From positions 59,320 to 123,319 of the forward strand of contig NZ_JADNRQ010000008.1 in assembly GCF_015594625.1 (NCBI RefSeq): a stretch of DNA of 64,000 bases, written 5' to 3'. Of this stretch, positions 26,408 through 36,147 are shown one piece after another. The DNA is from Desulfallas sp. Bu1-1. GTDB lineage: Bacteria > Bacillota > Desulfotomaculia > Desulfotomaculales > Desulfallaceae. The first letter of the stretch is position 1; each line of letters begins with the position of its first letter. A program made the position numbers and the translations under genes. A model generated the notes under the pieces. The model was given only the letters and a program-made list of their open reading frames with translations. It was not told where the DNA came from and did not search any database.

Positions 26408-27781
26408 TTAGTCTTTCAATAGATCTCTGATTATTTCCTCCATGCGCATGCCCCGCGAGCCCTTGACCAGAACCACGTCTCCCGGCCGCAGTTCCCGGCG
26501 CAGCACCTGCACGGCCTCGTCCTTATTCCCGCAGGGAATAATCCCGTCCCTTACGCCTCCCGCTTGCCGCGCGCCCTCCGCCGTTTCCCGGGACAGTTCG
26601 CCCACGGTGACCAGCAGCGCCGTCCCGTGCCGCACCGCCGCCGCGCCGGCCCGCCTGTGGCCTTCCTCGGCGCCGCCGCCCAGCTCCAGCATGTCGCCCA
26701 GCACCGCCACCTTTCTCCGGTCGCCGGCGATTTCCTCCAGGGATTGCAGGGCGGCGCACGTGGAATCCGGGTTGGCGTTATACGCGTCATTGATGATGGT
26801 GTAAGCCCCGGCGTCAACCAGCTCCGTCCGCATGCCGGAAAGGGTTACCCGGGCCAGGCCGGCGGCCACCTCGTCCGGCGTCAGCCCCAGGAGCAGGCCG
26901 GTTCCCGCGGCCGCCAGGGCGTTCATCACATTGTGCCGTCCCGGCAGGGGCAGGTAAACCTCGCATTGCACGTCGCCCATCACCGCGGTGAACCGGTTGC
27001 CGGCGCCTTCCCGGCGCACGTCCCGGGCGAAAATATCCATCCCCGGGTCCAGCCCGAAGAAGAACACCCGGCCGTGGCAACGGCGCGCCTGCTCCCGGGC
27101 GTGCGGGCTGTCCCCGGGCAGCAGGGCGAACCCGTCCGCGGAAATGTGGTCCAGGATCTCCCCCTTGGCCCGGGCGATATTCTCCACCGAGCCCAGCCTT
27201 TCCAGGTGGGCCACTCCGATATTGTTGATAATGGCGCAGGTGGGCCGGGCCAGCCGGCACAACGCGTCGATTTCCCCCGGGGCGCGCATGCCCATCTCCA
27301 CCACCGCCGCACCGTGCTCGGCGGAAAAATCCAGCAGGGTCAGCGGCAGGCCGATTTCGTTGTTAAAGTTGCCCTTTGTTTTGAGCACCTTGTACCGGGT
27401 TTCCAGCACCGCCGCCACCATGTCCTTGGTGGTGGTTTTGCCGCTGCTGCCGGTAACGCCCACCACGGGCACGGCGAACTGCCGGCGGTTGTAGGCCGCC
27501 AGGGCCTGCAGGCCGGCCAGGGTGTCTCCCACCATGATCACCGGCACCCGGGCATCCACCGGCACTTTGCGGCTCACCACCAGCGCCGCCGCCCCGCCGG
27601 CCACCGCCCGGTCCACAAAGTCGTGGGCGTCGTACCGCTCCCCCCGCAGGGCAAAAAACAGGTCCCCCGGCTGAATTTGCCGGGTATCGGTGGAAACCCT
27701 GGAAACGGTTACCCCCTCATCGCCCTGCAACAGCTTGCCGCCGATGGCCCTGTAAACCTGGCCCACCGTCATGGTTATCAT
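26408..27781 (-). CDS. murF: UDP-MurNAc-tripeptide--D-Ala-D-Ala ligase
   Basis: A 457-aa Mur ligase. P-loop GVTGSSGKTTTKDMV is near residues 108-122, then NNIGVAHLERLGS, and the C-terminal domain has NDAYNANPDS typical of MurF. It completes UDP-MurNAc-pentapeptide. ATG at 27781 or 27772. Confidence 0.95.
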   Translation of the reverse strand: MITMTVGQVYRAIGGKLLQGDEGVTVSRVSTDTRQIQPGDLFFALRGERYDAHDFVDRAVAGGAAALVVSRKVPVDARVPVIMVGDTLAGLQALAAYNRRQFAVPVVGVTGSSGKTTTKDMVAAVLETRYKVLKTKGNFNNEIGLPLTLLDFSAEHGAAVVEMGMRAPGEIDALCRLARPTCAIINNIGVAHLERLGSVENIARAKGEILDHISADGFALLPGDSPHAREQARRCHGRVFFFGLDPGMDIFARDVRREGAGNRFTAVMGDVQCEVYLPLPGRHNVMNALAAAGTGLLLGLTPDEVAAGLARVTLSGMRTELVDAGAYTIINDAYNANPDSTCAALQSLEEIAGDRRKVAVLGDMLELGGGAEEGHRRAGAAAVRHGTALLVTVGELSRETAEGARQAGGVRDGIIPCGNKDEAVQVLRRELRPGDVVLVKGSRGMRMEEIIRDLLKD

Positions 27782-27836
27782 AGATAAAACCTCCTTGGAT
27801 TAACCCGGAAATCCTATGATTCAACCTTTCAACCTT

Positions 27837-29324
27837 TCAACACCCGGCACCAGGCTGGAGGGCGGCTTCCGCCTCTTCGCGATCGTCGAAGTGGTATTTT
27901 CGGGTACCGATAATCTGGTAATCCTCATGGCCCTTGCCGGCGATCAACACCACGTCGCCGGTTTTGGCGCTTTGAATGGCCCGCCTGATGGCCTCCCGCC
28001 GGTCGGGCACAACCAGGTAATTCGCCCCGGCCACTTTCTGCACGCCCCGCAGAATGTCCTCGATAATGCCCATGGGGTCTTCGGTGCGGGGGTTATCCGA
28101 CGTCACCACCGCCAGGTCGCTCATCCGGGCGGCCAGTTCCCCCATGACGGGCCGCTTGGTACGATCCCGGTCGCCGCCGCAGCCGAATACTGTGATCAGC
28201 CTGCCGCTGGTAATCTCCCGGGCGGTAACCAGCACGTTCTCCAGGCCGTCCGGGGTGTGCGCATAATCCACCACCACGGCGAAATCCTGTCCCCGGTCCA
28301 CCAGCTCGAAGCGGCCGGGCACCCCGGGCACCCCCTCCAGCGCCCGCTTGATCACGGGCAGGGGAATGCCGTCCGCAACCCCGGCGGCGACGGCCGCCAG
28401 GGCGTTATACACGTTGAACTTGCCGGTGAGCCTGAGCCGCAAATCAATGCTTTCCCCATCCCTCACCACCGCCGTAAAGGACACACCCCCGGCCGTCACC
28501 CGCACGTCCCGGGCAGTCACGCCGGCAGGGCGCTCCACCCCGTAGGTGATCACGGGTACGCGGCAGGCCTCGATGATTGCCTGCGCCGCCCGGTCGTCGA
28601 TGTTGACCACCACATGCTTGGCGCCGGGCTTGTGCGCGTCCCGGCCCAGCCCGGCAAACAGCAGGCTTTTGGCCCGCAGGTACTCCTCCATGTCGCCGTG
28701 AAAGTCCAGGTGGTCCTGGGTGATATTGGTGAATATCGCCGTGTCAAATTCGCATTCGTCCACCCGGTGCAGCACCAAAGCGTGGGAGCTCACCTCCATG
28801 GTCACCACCTGCACCTTTTCCCCGGCCATCCCAGCCAGCAGGCGCTGCAGGTCGGTAGACTCGGGCGTGGTGCGCTCCACCGGCAGCACCCGATCGCCGA
28901 TGCGGTTGTGAATGGTGCCGACCAGGCCTGTTTTGAACCCGTGCTCCCGGTATACCGCCTCCACCAGGTTGGTGGTGGTGGTTTTGCCGTTGGTGCCCGT
29001 TACCCCCACCAGTTTCATTTTCCGGGCGGGGTAATCGTAAAATCGGGCGGAGAGCAGCGGCAACAACCTGCGGGTGTCTTCCGCCAGCACCCGGGACACG
29101 CCTTCCGGCACCGGCACGTCTTGCTGCAGCGCCACGGCGACGGCGCCCCGTTCCACGGCGTCACGCACGTACAGGTGACCGTCCGTTTTAAACCCCTTGA
29201 TGGCTACAAATAAAAAACCCGGCTCAACCTGCCGCGAGTCGTAAGCGATCCCAAGCACCTGTTGATCCGAAACCAGCGCCACATCCACCAGCGGCAGTCC
29301 AGCCAATAGATTGGATAATAACAA
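27837..29324 (-). CDS. murE: UDP-MurNAc-L-Ala-D-Glu--meso-DAP ligase
   Basis: A TTG at 29324, eight bases after AAGGAGG, gives 495 aa; the longer ATG frame from 29354 has no site. P-loop GVTGTNGKTTTTNLV is present. The motif DNPR in VTSDNPRTEDP marks enzymes that add meso-diaminopimelate rather than lysine, so this wall is probably DAP-type. The last codons and the TGA are formed by a dispersed repeat (GGTGCCGGGTGTTGAAAGG), the same one that ends the gene at 44066. Confidence 0.95.
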   Translation of the reverse strand: MLLSNLLAGLPLVDVALVSDQQVLGIAYDSRQVEPGFLFVAIKGFKTDGHLYVRDAVERGAVAVALQQDVPVPEGVSRVLAEDTRRLLPLLSARFYDYPARKMKLVGVTGTNGKTTTTNLVEAVYREHGFKTGLVGTIHNRIGDRVLPVERTTPESTDLQRLLAGMAGEKVQVVTMEVSSHALVLHRVDECEFDTAIFTNITQDHLDFHGDMEEYLRAKSLLFAGLGRDAHKPGAKHVVVNIDDRAAQAIIEACRVPVITYGVERPAGVTARDVRVTAGGVSFTAVVRDGESIDLRLRLTGKFNVYNALAAVAAGVADGIPLPVIKRALEGVPGVPGRFELVDRGQDFAVVVDYAHTPDGLENVLVTAREITSGRLITVFGCGGDRDRTKRPVMGELAARMSDLAVVTSDNPRTEDPMGIIEDILRGVQKVAGANYLVVPDRREAIRRAIQSAKTGDVVLIAGKGHEDYQIIGTRKYHFDDREEAEAALQPGAGC

Positions 29325-29439
29325 CCCGCAATCCTCCTTAATTTTATTAAACATTATTACCAGATTTAGTATATTTAACCTGTTGATCGTGAAAAACGCC
29401 GGGCGCCGGAAACGGCTAACCCGCCCCGGCGACCCCGGT

Positions 29440-31635
29440 TTAATCTCTATATGGATTTTCCAATTTATCCTGTCCCCTAGAGACAGTTCCTCCTTCCGGG
29501 GACGTTTTAGCAGGCTCCCGTCTGGGCGGTTCGAATTTGACCCTGATCAACGTTCTTTCCGCCACCTTCCCCCCGGGCTTGACACTTTGTTCAACCGCCA
29601 CGCCGCTTCCCTCGGGCGACAGGCGCAGCCCGATATTCTCCAGTAAATTGCCGGCTTCCTTAATGGAAAGACCCCGCAGGTCCGGCACGGTCACCGGGTC
29701 GCCGCTCTTCCTCTTCCCCACCGGCTGCAGTTCAAGAATGACGGTGGTGCCTCCGTTCACTCTGGCCCCGGCGCCGGGAGTCTGCTCGTAAACAATTTCA
29801 CCCTCCCCCCGGGTCCGGTACTTCAACCCCGCAGCCTGGATGGCCCGGCAGGCATCTTCCACGGGATAATTCACCACGTTGGGCACCGTAACTTCAACTC
29901 TGGGTGTTTCCACCTCCCAGGGTTCCTTGGGTTTTACCAGGCCGGGCGTTTCGGGGATCCCCAGGTAACGCAGAGTGTCCCTGACAACGGCCTGAAATAC
30001 CGGCGCGGCCACCTGGCCCCCGTAATAAATACCTCCTTTTGGCTCAGCGACGACCACCAGCACGGCGACCTTGGGGTTGTCAACCGGGGCGATGCCGGCA
30101 AAGGAAGCGACGTACCGGCCGTCAACGTAGCCCCCTCTTTCGCCCACCACCTGGGCCGTGCCGGTCTTGCCGCCCACGCGGTAGCCTTCAACAAAAGCGT
30201 TGCGGCCTGTTCCCTCGGCCACCACGCTTTCCAAGAGCCCACACAGCTGGTGCGCGGTATCCCTGGAAATAACCTGGCGCACCTTTTCCGGTTTGATAGT
30301 GCTGACGGTTTTACCGTTATACCTGATTTCCTTCACCAGCTGGGGCTTCATCAACATACCGTCGTTGGCCACCGCCGCCACGGCGGTGACCAGTTGAATC
30401 GGCGTGACGGCGATGGATTGCCCGATGGACATGGTGGCCAGGTTCAGGGTGGTGGCGCTCTTTTGCGGAATCACTATCCCGCCGGCCTCGCCCGGCAGCC
30501 TGATGCCCGTGCGCTGGCCGAACCCGAAGGCTTCTATGTACTTGTAAAATTTATCTTTCCCCGTATTCAGGCCCACCGCGATAAAGCCGGGGTTGCAGGA
30601 ATTCTGAATCACCTCGGCAAAGCTCTGGCTCCCGTGACCCCCCGCTTTCCAACAGCGGATGTTGCGGTCGGCCACCTTGATGTAACCGGGATCAAAAAAT
30701 CTGTCCTCGGGACGCACTGTTCCCTCATCCAGGGCGGCGGCCGCCGTCACGATTTTGAATGTGGAACCCGGTTCGTAGTTGTACCAGATGGCGGGGTTTT
30801 TGTCCCATACCTCCCGCGGCTCTTCCTGCCAGTTGTTGGGGTTGAAGGTGGGCCGGTTGCCCATGGCCAGAATACCCCCTGTTTCCGGGTCCATGACAAT
30901 CACCAGGGCAAACTTGGGATTGTACTGGGCCACCACCTTGTCCAGTTCCCTTTCTACAAAATACTGGATTGTTTCATCGATGGTCAGCACCAGGTCGTAG
31001 CCCGGCTTGGGGGGGATGTACTGGTGGATTGCCTCGGGCACGGGCCGCCCCGCGGCGTCGTGCTCAACCACAATCCGCCCCGGCTGGCCGCGCAGCTCCT
31101 CGTCATAGCTTTTTTCGATGCCGATCAGACCCTGGTTGTCAATGCCGGTGAACCCCAACACGTGCGGCGCCAGGGTGGGTTTAAGGTAGTAGCGCTTGCT
31201 TTCCTCCACAAACTCGATGCCCGTCAGGTTCAGCTCCCTGACCCGCTGGGCCGTGTCGTTGTCGACCTTGCGCTTGATCCACTCAAAGGACGATTTTCTA
31301 GTCAACCGCTTGTACAGTGTATCAACGTCCATATCCAGGATGGGCGCCAGTTTTTCCGCGGCTTCCCGCGGGTTTTTCACGTGCCCGGGTGTTGCGTAAA
31401 TGGAATCGACGCTGATGCTGGTAACCAGCTCTTTACCGTTGCGGTCAAGGATGGAGCCCCGCTTGGCCTCCACCGGAACATCCCTCAACCGTACTTCCAG
31501 GGCCTTATTATGTAGTTCTTCGCCCTGGACAAACTGAATCCAGGCCAACCTGCCGATCAAAATGAAAAAAAACAGGCTGGCCAGCAGGAATATCCAGGTC
31601 AAACGCTTGCGCACGGTCATATTGGTTCCGTACAT
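29440..31635 (-). CDS. spoVD: Class-B penicillin-binding protein SpoVD/FtsI with PASTA domains
   Basis: A 731-aa transpeptidase starting at the ATG at 31635, eight bases after GGAGG. One N-terminal TM (about residues 9-32), a dimerisation domain, then the active-site motifs: PGSTFKIVT (SxxK), NSCN (SxN) and GGKTGTAQ (KTG). Two C-terminal PASTA domains (about 588-655 and 660-715: VTVPNVVNYPVEDACRAI, then VTVPDLRGLSIKEA) bind glycan or muropeptide. In this dcw position spore-formers have SpoVD, needed for cortex; a vegetative FtsI/Pbp2B role cannot be excluded because no second copy is in view. Confidence 0.93.
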   Translation of the reverse strand: MYGTNMTVRKRLTWIFLLASLFFFILIGRLAWIQFVQGEELHNKALEVRLRDVPVEAKRGSILDRNGKELVTSISVDSIYATPGHVKNPREAAEKLAPILDMDVDTLYKRLTRKSSFEWIKRKVDNDTAQRVRELNLTGIEFVEESKRYYLKPTLAPHVLGFTGIDNQGLIGIEKSYDEELRGQPGRIVVEHDAAGRPVPEAIHQYIPPKPGYDLVLTIDETIQYFVERELDKVVAQYNPKFALVIVMDPETGGILAMGNRPTFNPNNWQEEPREVWDKNPAIWYNYEPGSTFKIVTAAAALDEGTVRPEDRFFDPGYIKVADRNIRCWKAGGHGSQSFAEVIQNSCNPGFIAVGLNTGKDKFYKYIEAFGFGQRTGIRLPGEAGGIVIPQKSATTLNLATMSIGQSIAVTPIQLVTAVAAVANDGMLMKPQLVKEIRYNGKTVSTIKPEKVRQVISRDTAHQLCGLLESVVAEGTGRNAFVEGYRVGGKTGTAQVVGERGGYVDGRYVASFAGIAPVDNPKVAVLVVVAEPKGGIYYGGQVAAPVFQAVVRDTLRYLGIPETPGLVKPKEPWEVETPRVEVTVPNVVNYPVEDACRAIQAAGLKYRTRGEGEIVYEQTPGAGARVNGGTTVILELQPVGKRKSGDPVTVPDLRGLSIKEAGNLLENIGLRLSPEGSGVAVEQSVKPGGKVAERTLIRVKFEPPRREPAKTSPEGGTVSRGQDKLENPYRD

Positions 31636-31715
31636 TCCCCGACCCTCCGTCAACTGCGCGCGTTATTATGTAAAATCATTAACGGTACTAAATATTACGC
31701 AGCAATACACAATAA

Positions 31716-32243
31716 TTACCCCGTACGGATACTGCTTTCCAGCCTGCCCACCATGTCGGCGAAGGCCCTGATCACCCAGTTTTGTTCACGCCGTGCCCCG
31801 GCCGCCGTTTTCCGGTCGTCTTTTTTAGCCGGTTCCCCGGCCGCCACAGTACCGGCCGCCGGCTTTTGTCCGGCGGGTTCCACGGCTTCCACCACCACAA
31901 CCCGGTCGTTTTGGGGTCTCACCATACCCAGCCGGTGCACCGCCACGGCCTCGATGTATTCCAGGTTGGAAAGCTGGTTTACCCTGGCGTACAGGTCATC
32001 ACTTTCGGTACGCAGCAGGGCCAATTCCTGCTCGGCTTTGTTCAAGCGGTAACCGGTGATCAGCACCTGGGCGTAATAAAAAGCGATCACCACGCAGGAA
32101 CAAAAAAGGAGCAATACCATGCCCGTCAGGGCCAGCCGCTCTTTCCTTACCAGCCTCAGGCCCTGCTTACCGGGGGTTTGCCTTTTCTCTTCCGGTAGTT
32201 GAGGCAAACCGTAATATTCAGCCTTCTCCCTGGCTACTATCAA
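31716..32243 (-). CDS. ftsL: FtsL-like septum protein
   Basis: A 175-aa bitopic protein from a TTG, nine bases after GGGAGGG in the rsmH 3' end. Residues 35-64 form one TM (ALTGMVLLLFCSCVVIAFYY), followed by a leucine-zipper-like coiled coil (YRLNKAEQELALLRTESDDL) and a VHRLGMVRPQ motif, all features of the FtsL/DivIC class. A Lys/Ala/Gly-rich tail of about 60 residues is longer than usual. Identified by position and architecture. Confidence 0.85.
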   Translation of the reverse strand: MIVAREKAEYYGLPQLPEEKRQTPGKQGLRLVRKERLALTGMVLLLFCSCVVIAFYYAQVLITGYRLNKAEQELALLRTESDDLYARVNQLSNLEYIEAVAVHRLGMVRPQNDRVVVVEAVEPAGQKPAAGTVAAGEPAKKDDRKTAAGARREQNWVIRAFADMVGRLESSIRTG

Positions 32244-32245
32244 AA

Positions 32246-33226
32246 CTATTCACCCTCCCGGCTTTTTAGAACAGAGTCTATTTTTTCCACCACCCGCAGC
32301 TTGGCGCTTCGGGCGCGCGGGTTTTCGGCCAGTTCCTGTTCCGTGGGAGTGACCGGCCGGCTGTTCACCAGCCTGATCACCGGTTTTTGCCCGCAGGTGC
32401 ACACGGGAAATTTGGGCGGGCACTTGCAGGGGTTGGCCAGTTCCCGGAATGTTTCCTTGGCGATGCGGTCCTCCAGCGAATGAAAGGTGATCACGCAAAT
32501 CCTGCCACCCGGCTTGAGCAGTGCCACGGCGTCACGAAAGGAATCCGCCAGAATACCCAGTTCGTTGTTCACCGCAATGCGCAGGGCCTGGAAGGTCCGC
32601 TTGGCGGGGTGCGGCCCCTCCCGGCGGGCCGAAGCGGGAACGGCTTGTTTAATGATTTCCACCAGTTCCGCGGTGGTGTTTATTTTACGGTTTTTCCTGG
32701 CCCGGGCGATAAATGAAGCGATTCTCGACGCCCAGCGCTCCTCGCCATAACGACGGATGATGTCCGCCAGTTCCCGCTCCGGGAGGTTGTTCACCAGGTC
32801 CCGCGCCGTCACCAGCCCGCCGGAGTCCATGCGCATGTCCAGGGGCGCGTCGTGCATGTAACTGAATCCCCGGGCGGGGTTGTCCAGCTGGTAGGAACTG
32901 ACCCCCAGGTCAAATAAAAACCCGTCCACGGCGTCCAGGTCAAGTTCCGCCAGCACCCGGGCCAAGCGCGCGAAATTGGAGCGCACCAGGGTATACCGGC
33001 CCTGGAAAGGCGCCAGTTTCTCCGCAGCGGCTCGCAGGGCGTCGGGGTCCTGGTCCAGGCCAACCACCCTCACCCCGGGTCCGGTACTGCTCAAAAGGGC
33101 ATGGGCATGCCCACCCCCGCCCACCGTGCAGTCAACAAAAACCCCTGCCACGCCGGGGTTCAATCCTGAAAGCACTTCCTCGACCATAATAGGCCGGTGG
33201 CTAAAAGAGATGAAATTGTCAGACAT
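32246..33226 (-). CDS. rsmH: 16S rRNA (cytosine1402-N4)-methyltransferase
   Basis: Starting at ATG 33226 the protein is 326 aa, the normal size, and opens with [15 protein letters not shown] as the family does. [15 protein letters not shown] is the SAM-binding loop; later motifs are [18 protein letters not shown] and the C-terminal [13 protein letters not shown]. The start has a weak ribosome site; an ATG at 33256 is possible. It N4-methylates C1402 of 16S rRNA. Confidence 0.95.
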   Translation of the reverse strand: MSDNFISFSHRPIMVEEVLSGLNPGVAGVFVDCTVGGGGHAHALLSSTGPGVRVVGLDQDPDALRAAAEKLAPFQGRYTLVRSNFARLARVLAELDLDAVDGFLFDLGVSSYQLDNPARGFSYMHDAPLDMRMDSGGLVTARDLVNNLPERELADIIRRYGEERWASRIASFIARARKNRKINTTAELVEIIKQAVPASARREGPHPAKRTFQALRIAVNNELGILADSFRDAVALLKPGGRICVITFHSLEDRIAKETFRELANPCKCPPKFPVCTCGQKPVIRLVNSRPVTPTEQELAENPRARSAKLRVVEKIDSVLKSREGE

Positions 33227-33281
33227 TTTATCGCTGCAAAAAAAATTCTCTACCATATAATTCAATAATTCACCATTAGTA

Positions 33282-33719
33282 TTATATGCCGAGATCGAAA
33301 TCCACAATCTTTTCGGCGATTTCCTCCACCGATGAGGCCGATTCTGCGTTATAGCGCTCCCAGCGCTCCAAAGACCAGATCTCCACCCGGCTGGACACGC
33401 CAATGACCACCACTTCCTTCTCCAGCCCGGCGTACTCCCTCAGATTGGCAGGAATCAACACCCGCCCCTGCTTGTCTATTTCACACTCGGTGGCGCCGGC
33501 AAAGAAAAAACGCACAAAGGCCCGGGCATCAGCTCTGGTAAAGGGCAGTGAACGCATTTTCTGTTCGAGCGCAGACCATTCTTGAGGGGGGTAGGCAAAC
33601 AAACAGCCGTCCAAACCCTTGGTTACGATGAATTTATCGCCCAGACCTTCGCGGAGACGGGCTGGAATGATTAGTCTTCCCTTGCTGTCAATTGTATGCT
33701 GGTATTCACCCAAAAACAT
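33282..33719 (-). CDS. mraZ: MraZ, dcw-cluster transcriptional regulator
   Basis: The ATG at 33719 gives 145 aa starting [16 protein letters not shown], the exact family opening. Two tandem AbrB-like halves carry [14 protein letters not shown] and [14 protein letters not shown]. MraZ forms ring oligomers and binds repeated boxes upstream of its own gene; such boxes are present at 33750-33775. First gene of the dcw operon. Confidence 0.95.
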   Translation of the reverse strand: MFLGEYQHTIDSKGRLIIPARLREGLGDKFIVTKGLDGCLFAYPPQEWSALEQKMRSLPFTRADARAFVRFFFAGATECEIDKQGRVLIPANLREYAGLEKEVVVIGVSSRVEIWSLERWERYNAESASSVEEIAEKIVDFDLGI

Positions 33720-33749
33720 GCCGGCACCCCACCGGGTTACATTGGCAAA

Positions 33750-33775
33750 CCACTTTCCACCACTTTCCACCACTT
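33750..33775 (-). promoter_or_regulatory. MraZ operator: three 10-bp repeats
   Basis: On the minus strand three units of (A)AAGTGGTGG follow each other with a 10-base period immediately downstream of the -10 box of the dcw promoter. Period and core fit the known MraZ-box arrangement (AAAGTGKNNN-type in Mollicutes, TGGG-spaced boxes in Escherichia coli). Confidence 0.75.
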
Positions 33776-33804
33776 ATTTTATATTTTTTTTATCCCCATT
33801 GCAA
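33776..33804 (-). promoter_or_regulatory. Promoter of the dcw cluster
   Basis: Minus strand: TTGCAA at 33799-33804, 17-base spacer, TAAAAT at 33776-33781. The MraZ boxes begin directly after it, so bound MraZ would cover the start site. Confidence 0.55.
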
Positions 33805-33823
33805 TAGTTCTTAAGTCCCAGGC

Positions 33824-33857
33824 AAAAAAATAAACCAGAGCTGTAAGCTTCTGGTTT
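33824..33857 (-). terminator. Rho-independent terminator
   Basis: Minus strand: AAACCAGA, ten-base loop, TCTGGTTT, A/T then seven Ts. It ends the small gene at 33874-34176 before the dcw promoter. Confidence 0.8.
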
Positions 33858-33873
33858 AAAGAGGTCGCTGGCT

Positions 33874-34176
33874 TTAATACAAAGGAGGATTTTTTCTTTT
33901 TAAAAACTCTCCCCTTCTATTATATATTCCCATCTCCGCTGCCTGGGACATGCGGTAAACAATAATGCCCACCGGCACGTCGTCCTTCAAGTCGCATATA
34001 TTAATCACACCGAGCGGCTGCGGGCCCGGATCCTTCTTTTTTAAATATCGCGACTGCGGCTTGCCGGCATTTGCCAAGGGCTGTTTTACTCCATCCGTCC
34101 TCCTGTCGCCGGTCAAAGTCATAACAATAGACGCGCAAAACAGCACCAGGGAAAAGATCAGAATCACATATTCCAT
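33874..34176 (-). CDS. Small membrane-anchored protein, unknown
   Basis: A 100-aa protein with one N-terminal hydrophobic segment (YVILIFSLVLFCASIVMTL) then a basic, soluble tail containing GVINICDLKDDVPVGIIVYR, which reads like a beta hairpin. No family recognised. It is followed by a clear terminator. Confidence 0.6.
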   Translation of the reverse strand: MEYVILIFSLVLFCASIVMTLTGDRRTDGVKQPLANAGKPQSRYLKKKDPGPQPLGVINICDLKDDVPVGIIVYRMSQAAEMGIYNRRGEFLKRKNPPLY

Positions 34177-34254
34177 AACACCACCGCTTTCCGCTACCCG
34201 ATTGGATACGCGACCGGCAGCCGGCGCAAGATGCCGCGCGGCCTTGCCGCCAAA

Positions 34255-34461
34255 TCAGGTCTTTTTATTCATTTCTTCACAGATTGATATTACTTTCCGC
34301 TCCGGCGATTTTTTTCCCCCGTCCCCGGTCTTGAATGAAGCCCAACCGGACGGCTCCGGAAAGATTTTAGTCAGGTCGGAGTTGCAATACGGGCAGATCC
34401 ACCTGCCCAGGGCGGCGGAGTATGAATCTCCTTTACAAAAAGGGCAAATTTTTCTATACAT
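34255..34461 (-). CDS. Small zinc-ribbon protein
   Basis: A 68-aa protein with CPFCKGD and CPYCNSD, two CxxC knuckles about 18 residues apart, forming a probable rubredoxin-like zinc ribbon. The remainder is basic and polar. Function unknown. Confidence 0.65.
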   Translation of the reverse strand: MYRKICPFCKGDSYSAALGRWICPYCNSDLTKIFPEPSGWASFKTGDGGKKSPERKVISICEEMNKKT

Positions 34462-34657
34462 TAGAATCTCATCTCCCCCAATACTTATATTTCAGATTTA
34501 ACAATATTTTACTATAATAACAGTATTAGATAAAATCATTCTTTAGAACTATTTTTTAAATATATTTTTTCCAGGAGGTCATGGTAATCCCATCACCGTT
34601 TGTGTCCACTCGGAATAACCTGATTGTTAAAACCAATACCGGCTGGCCTTTACCAAA

Positions 34658-34682
34658 GAAAAAAACCAACCATAACGGTTGG
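34658..34682 (-). terminator. Rho-independent terminator
   Basis: Minus strand: CCAACC-GTTAT-GGTTGG followed by seven or eight Ts, ten bases after the stop codon of the coiled-coil surface protein gene. Confidence 0.88.
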
Positions 34683-34692
34683 CATATCTGTC

Positions 34693-36102
34693 TTATGAAT
34701 CCGTTTGCTCACCATCATTTTTGGTAACCCTTGGAGGTTCGGTCGCCGGTACTGCAGCTTCGGGCGAAGCGGCCTTGTCTTTACTGGAAGACGGGCCGGC
34801 GTTGGCATTCGTATTACCCTGTTCGGCGCAATCCGAACCCGTATTTACGCTATTCCGGCCGCCTGTTCCAAAATCGCCGGGAATCGAGCCGCCCGTTCCC
34901 GAGCTATCCGTCCCCGCTCCCCCCGCCCCGGTGTTAACCAAATCTGTCCCACCGGATCCCGGGTTGCCTGTTCCAGTGCCTCCCAAGCCCTCATCACCAA
35001 AATCTTCCTGAACGGAGTTGGAGTTTCCGGTTCCAGCGTTACCTGAACCGTTTTCACCAGCCTGGTTCCCTGATCCGGCTTCACCCGAAACAGAGTTGCC
35101 TGGATTTGGATCCTCCGTTCCATTATTGCCCGGTGCTGGGTTTACCGGGTCCGCACTATCTGTTCCGGTTCCGCCGGTGCCCGCGCCTGCCGGTTCCTGG
35201 TAACCTGCTTCGTTACCGCCGGTGCCGGTACTGCCGGAGCCCTGGTTTCCTGTTCCGGGAGCTTCTGACCCGCTATTGCCGGGTTCCGGCTGACCCGGGT
35301 TATCGACCGGTTCCGGCTGCCGGCTCAACTGGTCAATTAAGTCCCCGGCATTCCCGAGGCTTTCGCTTAAACTATCAATGTGCTCTTCCAGCGTCGCTAT
35401 CCTGTCTTCCAATCTGGCTTTATCCCTGGTAAGTTCGTCATTTAATTCTATAAGTCGCTCTTTTTCCTGCTTTAATTGATCCCGTTCTTCAATCAAGGCC
35501 ATCTTTTCGGCAATCAGCCGGAGTAAATCTTTCACGGACTTGATCTCTCTAACCTGGCCTTCGGGATCGTCCCGATCTTCCACCATTCGGGCATACAACT
35601 CTTCGCCATCAATGGTGACGGTGCCCACTTCATAGGAAGAATAGTTGTTCAATACCCTGACCACTATTTTACCGGTAAAGGTTTGCTTGTTGTTCCTCCA
35701 GTCAAGCAACCCCAACTCATCCAAACGTGCCGGGCGAACTGGTATTTTGAAGCTTTCCCCGGCTTTCAGGCACACGGGATTGATGTGCTGCACTGCTTCG
35801 CCCAGGCTTCCTTCAATACTGAAGTAGACCCAAAGCTTACCGGGCGACACATTGGTTACAACAAAGCCGCTGTCACCGGTATCCAGCCAGTTTTCAACGT
35901 CAAATTCTCCGGTCACCTTCAATATATCCTGCTCATCCGCGGCTATGGCCTCTCCGGGCGGCGTCCTGGCCAGCGTATTGAAAATGGCGTATGTGCCGTT
36001 AAAGCCCAACCCCACCATTGTGAGGATAAAAATGTATACCGTGGCCAGCATAACCTTGAGCAGTTTTTTCCTCTTGTTTTTTCGTCGCTTATGCAGGCGC
36101 AC
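34693..36102 (-). CDS. Exported coiled-coil protein with Gly/Asn/Thr-rich tail
   Basis: A 469-aa protein. A very basic N-terminus and TM (residues 14-38) lead into NGTYAIFNTLA, which resembles the GTxAxF signal junction of TasA/CalY proteins. Residues 60-175 look like a beta-sandwich. Residues 190-260 form a heptad coiled coil (ERDQLKQEKERLIELNDELT). From 262 to 440 the chain is an irregular repeat of GTG, GSG and EPGN units, presumably extended. Probably secreted or wall-associated and part of the matrix island. No known family assigned. Confidence 0.7.
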   Translation of the reverse strand: MRLHKRRKNKRKKLLKVMLATVYIFILTMVGLGFNGTYAIFNTLARTPPGEAIAADEQDILKVTGEFDVENWLDTGDSGFVVTNVSPGKLWVYFSIEGSLGEAVQHINPVCLKAGESFKIPVRPARLDELGLLDWRNNKQTFTGKIVVRVLNNYSSYEVGTVTIDGEELYARMVEDRDDPEGQVREIKSVKDLLRLIAEKMALIEERDQLKQEKERLIELNDELTRDKARLEDRIATLEEHIDSLSESLGNAGDLIDQLSRQPEPVDNPGQPEPGNSGSEAPGTGNQGSGSTGTGGNEAGYQEPAGAGTGGTGTDSADPVNPAPGNNGTEDPNPGNSVSGEAGSGNQAGENGSGNAGTGNSNSVQEDFGDEGLGGTGTGNPGSGGTDLVNTGAGGAGTDSSGTGGSIPGDFGTGGRNSVNTGSDCAEQGNTNANAGPSSSKDKAASPEAAVPATEPPRVTKNDGEQTDS

Positions 36103-36147
36103 TACTCTGGACTCATACAGGATTCAACACCTCCCACAACAATGCCC

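Noticed and set aside
26564..27787. Long plus-strand frame (407 codons) antisense to murF
   Set aside because: Extreme Gly/His/Pro/Arg content typical of the antisense of a high-GC gene; murF on the minus strand has all Mur ligase motifs.
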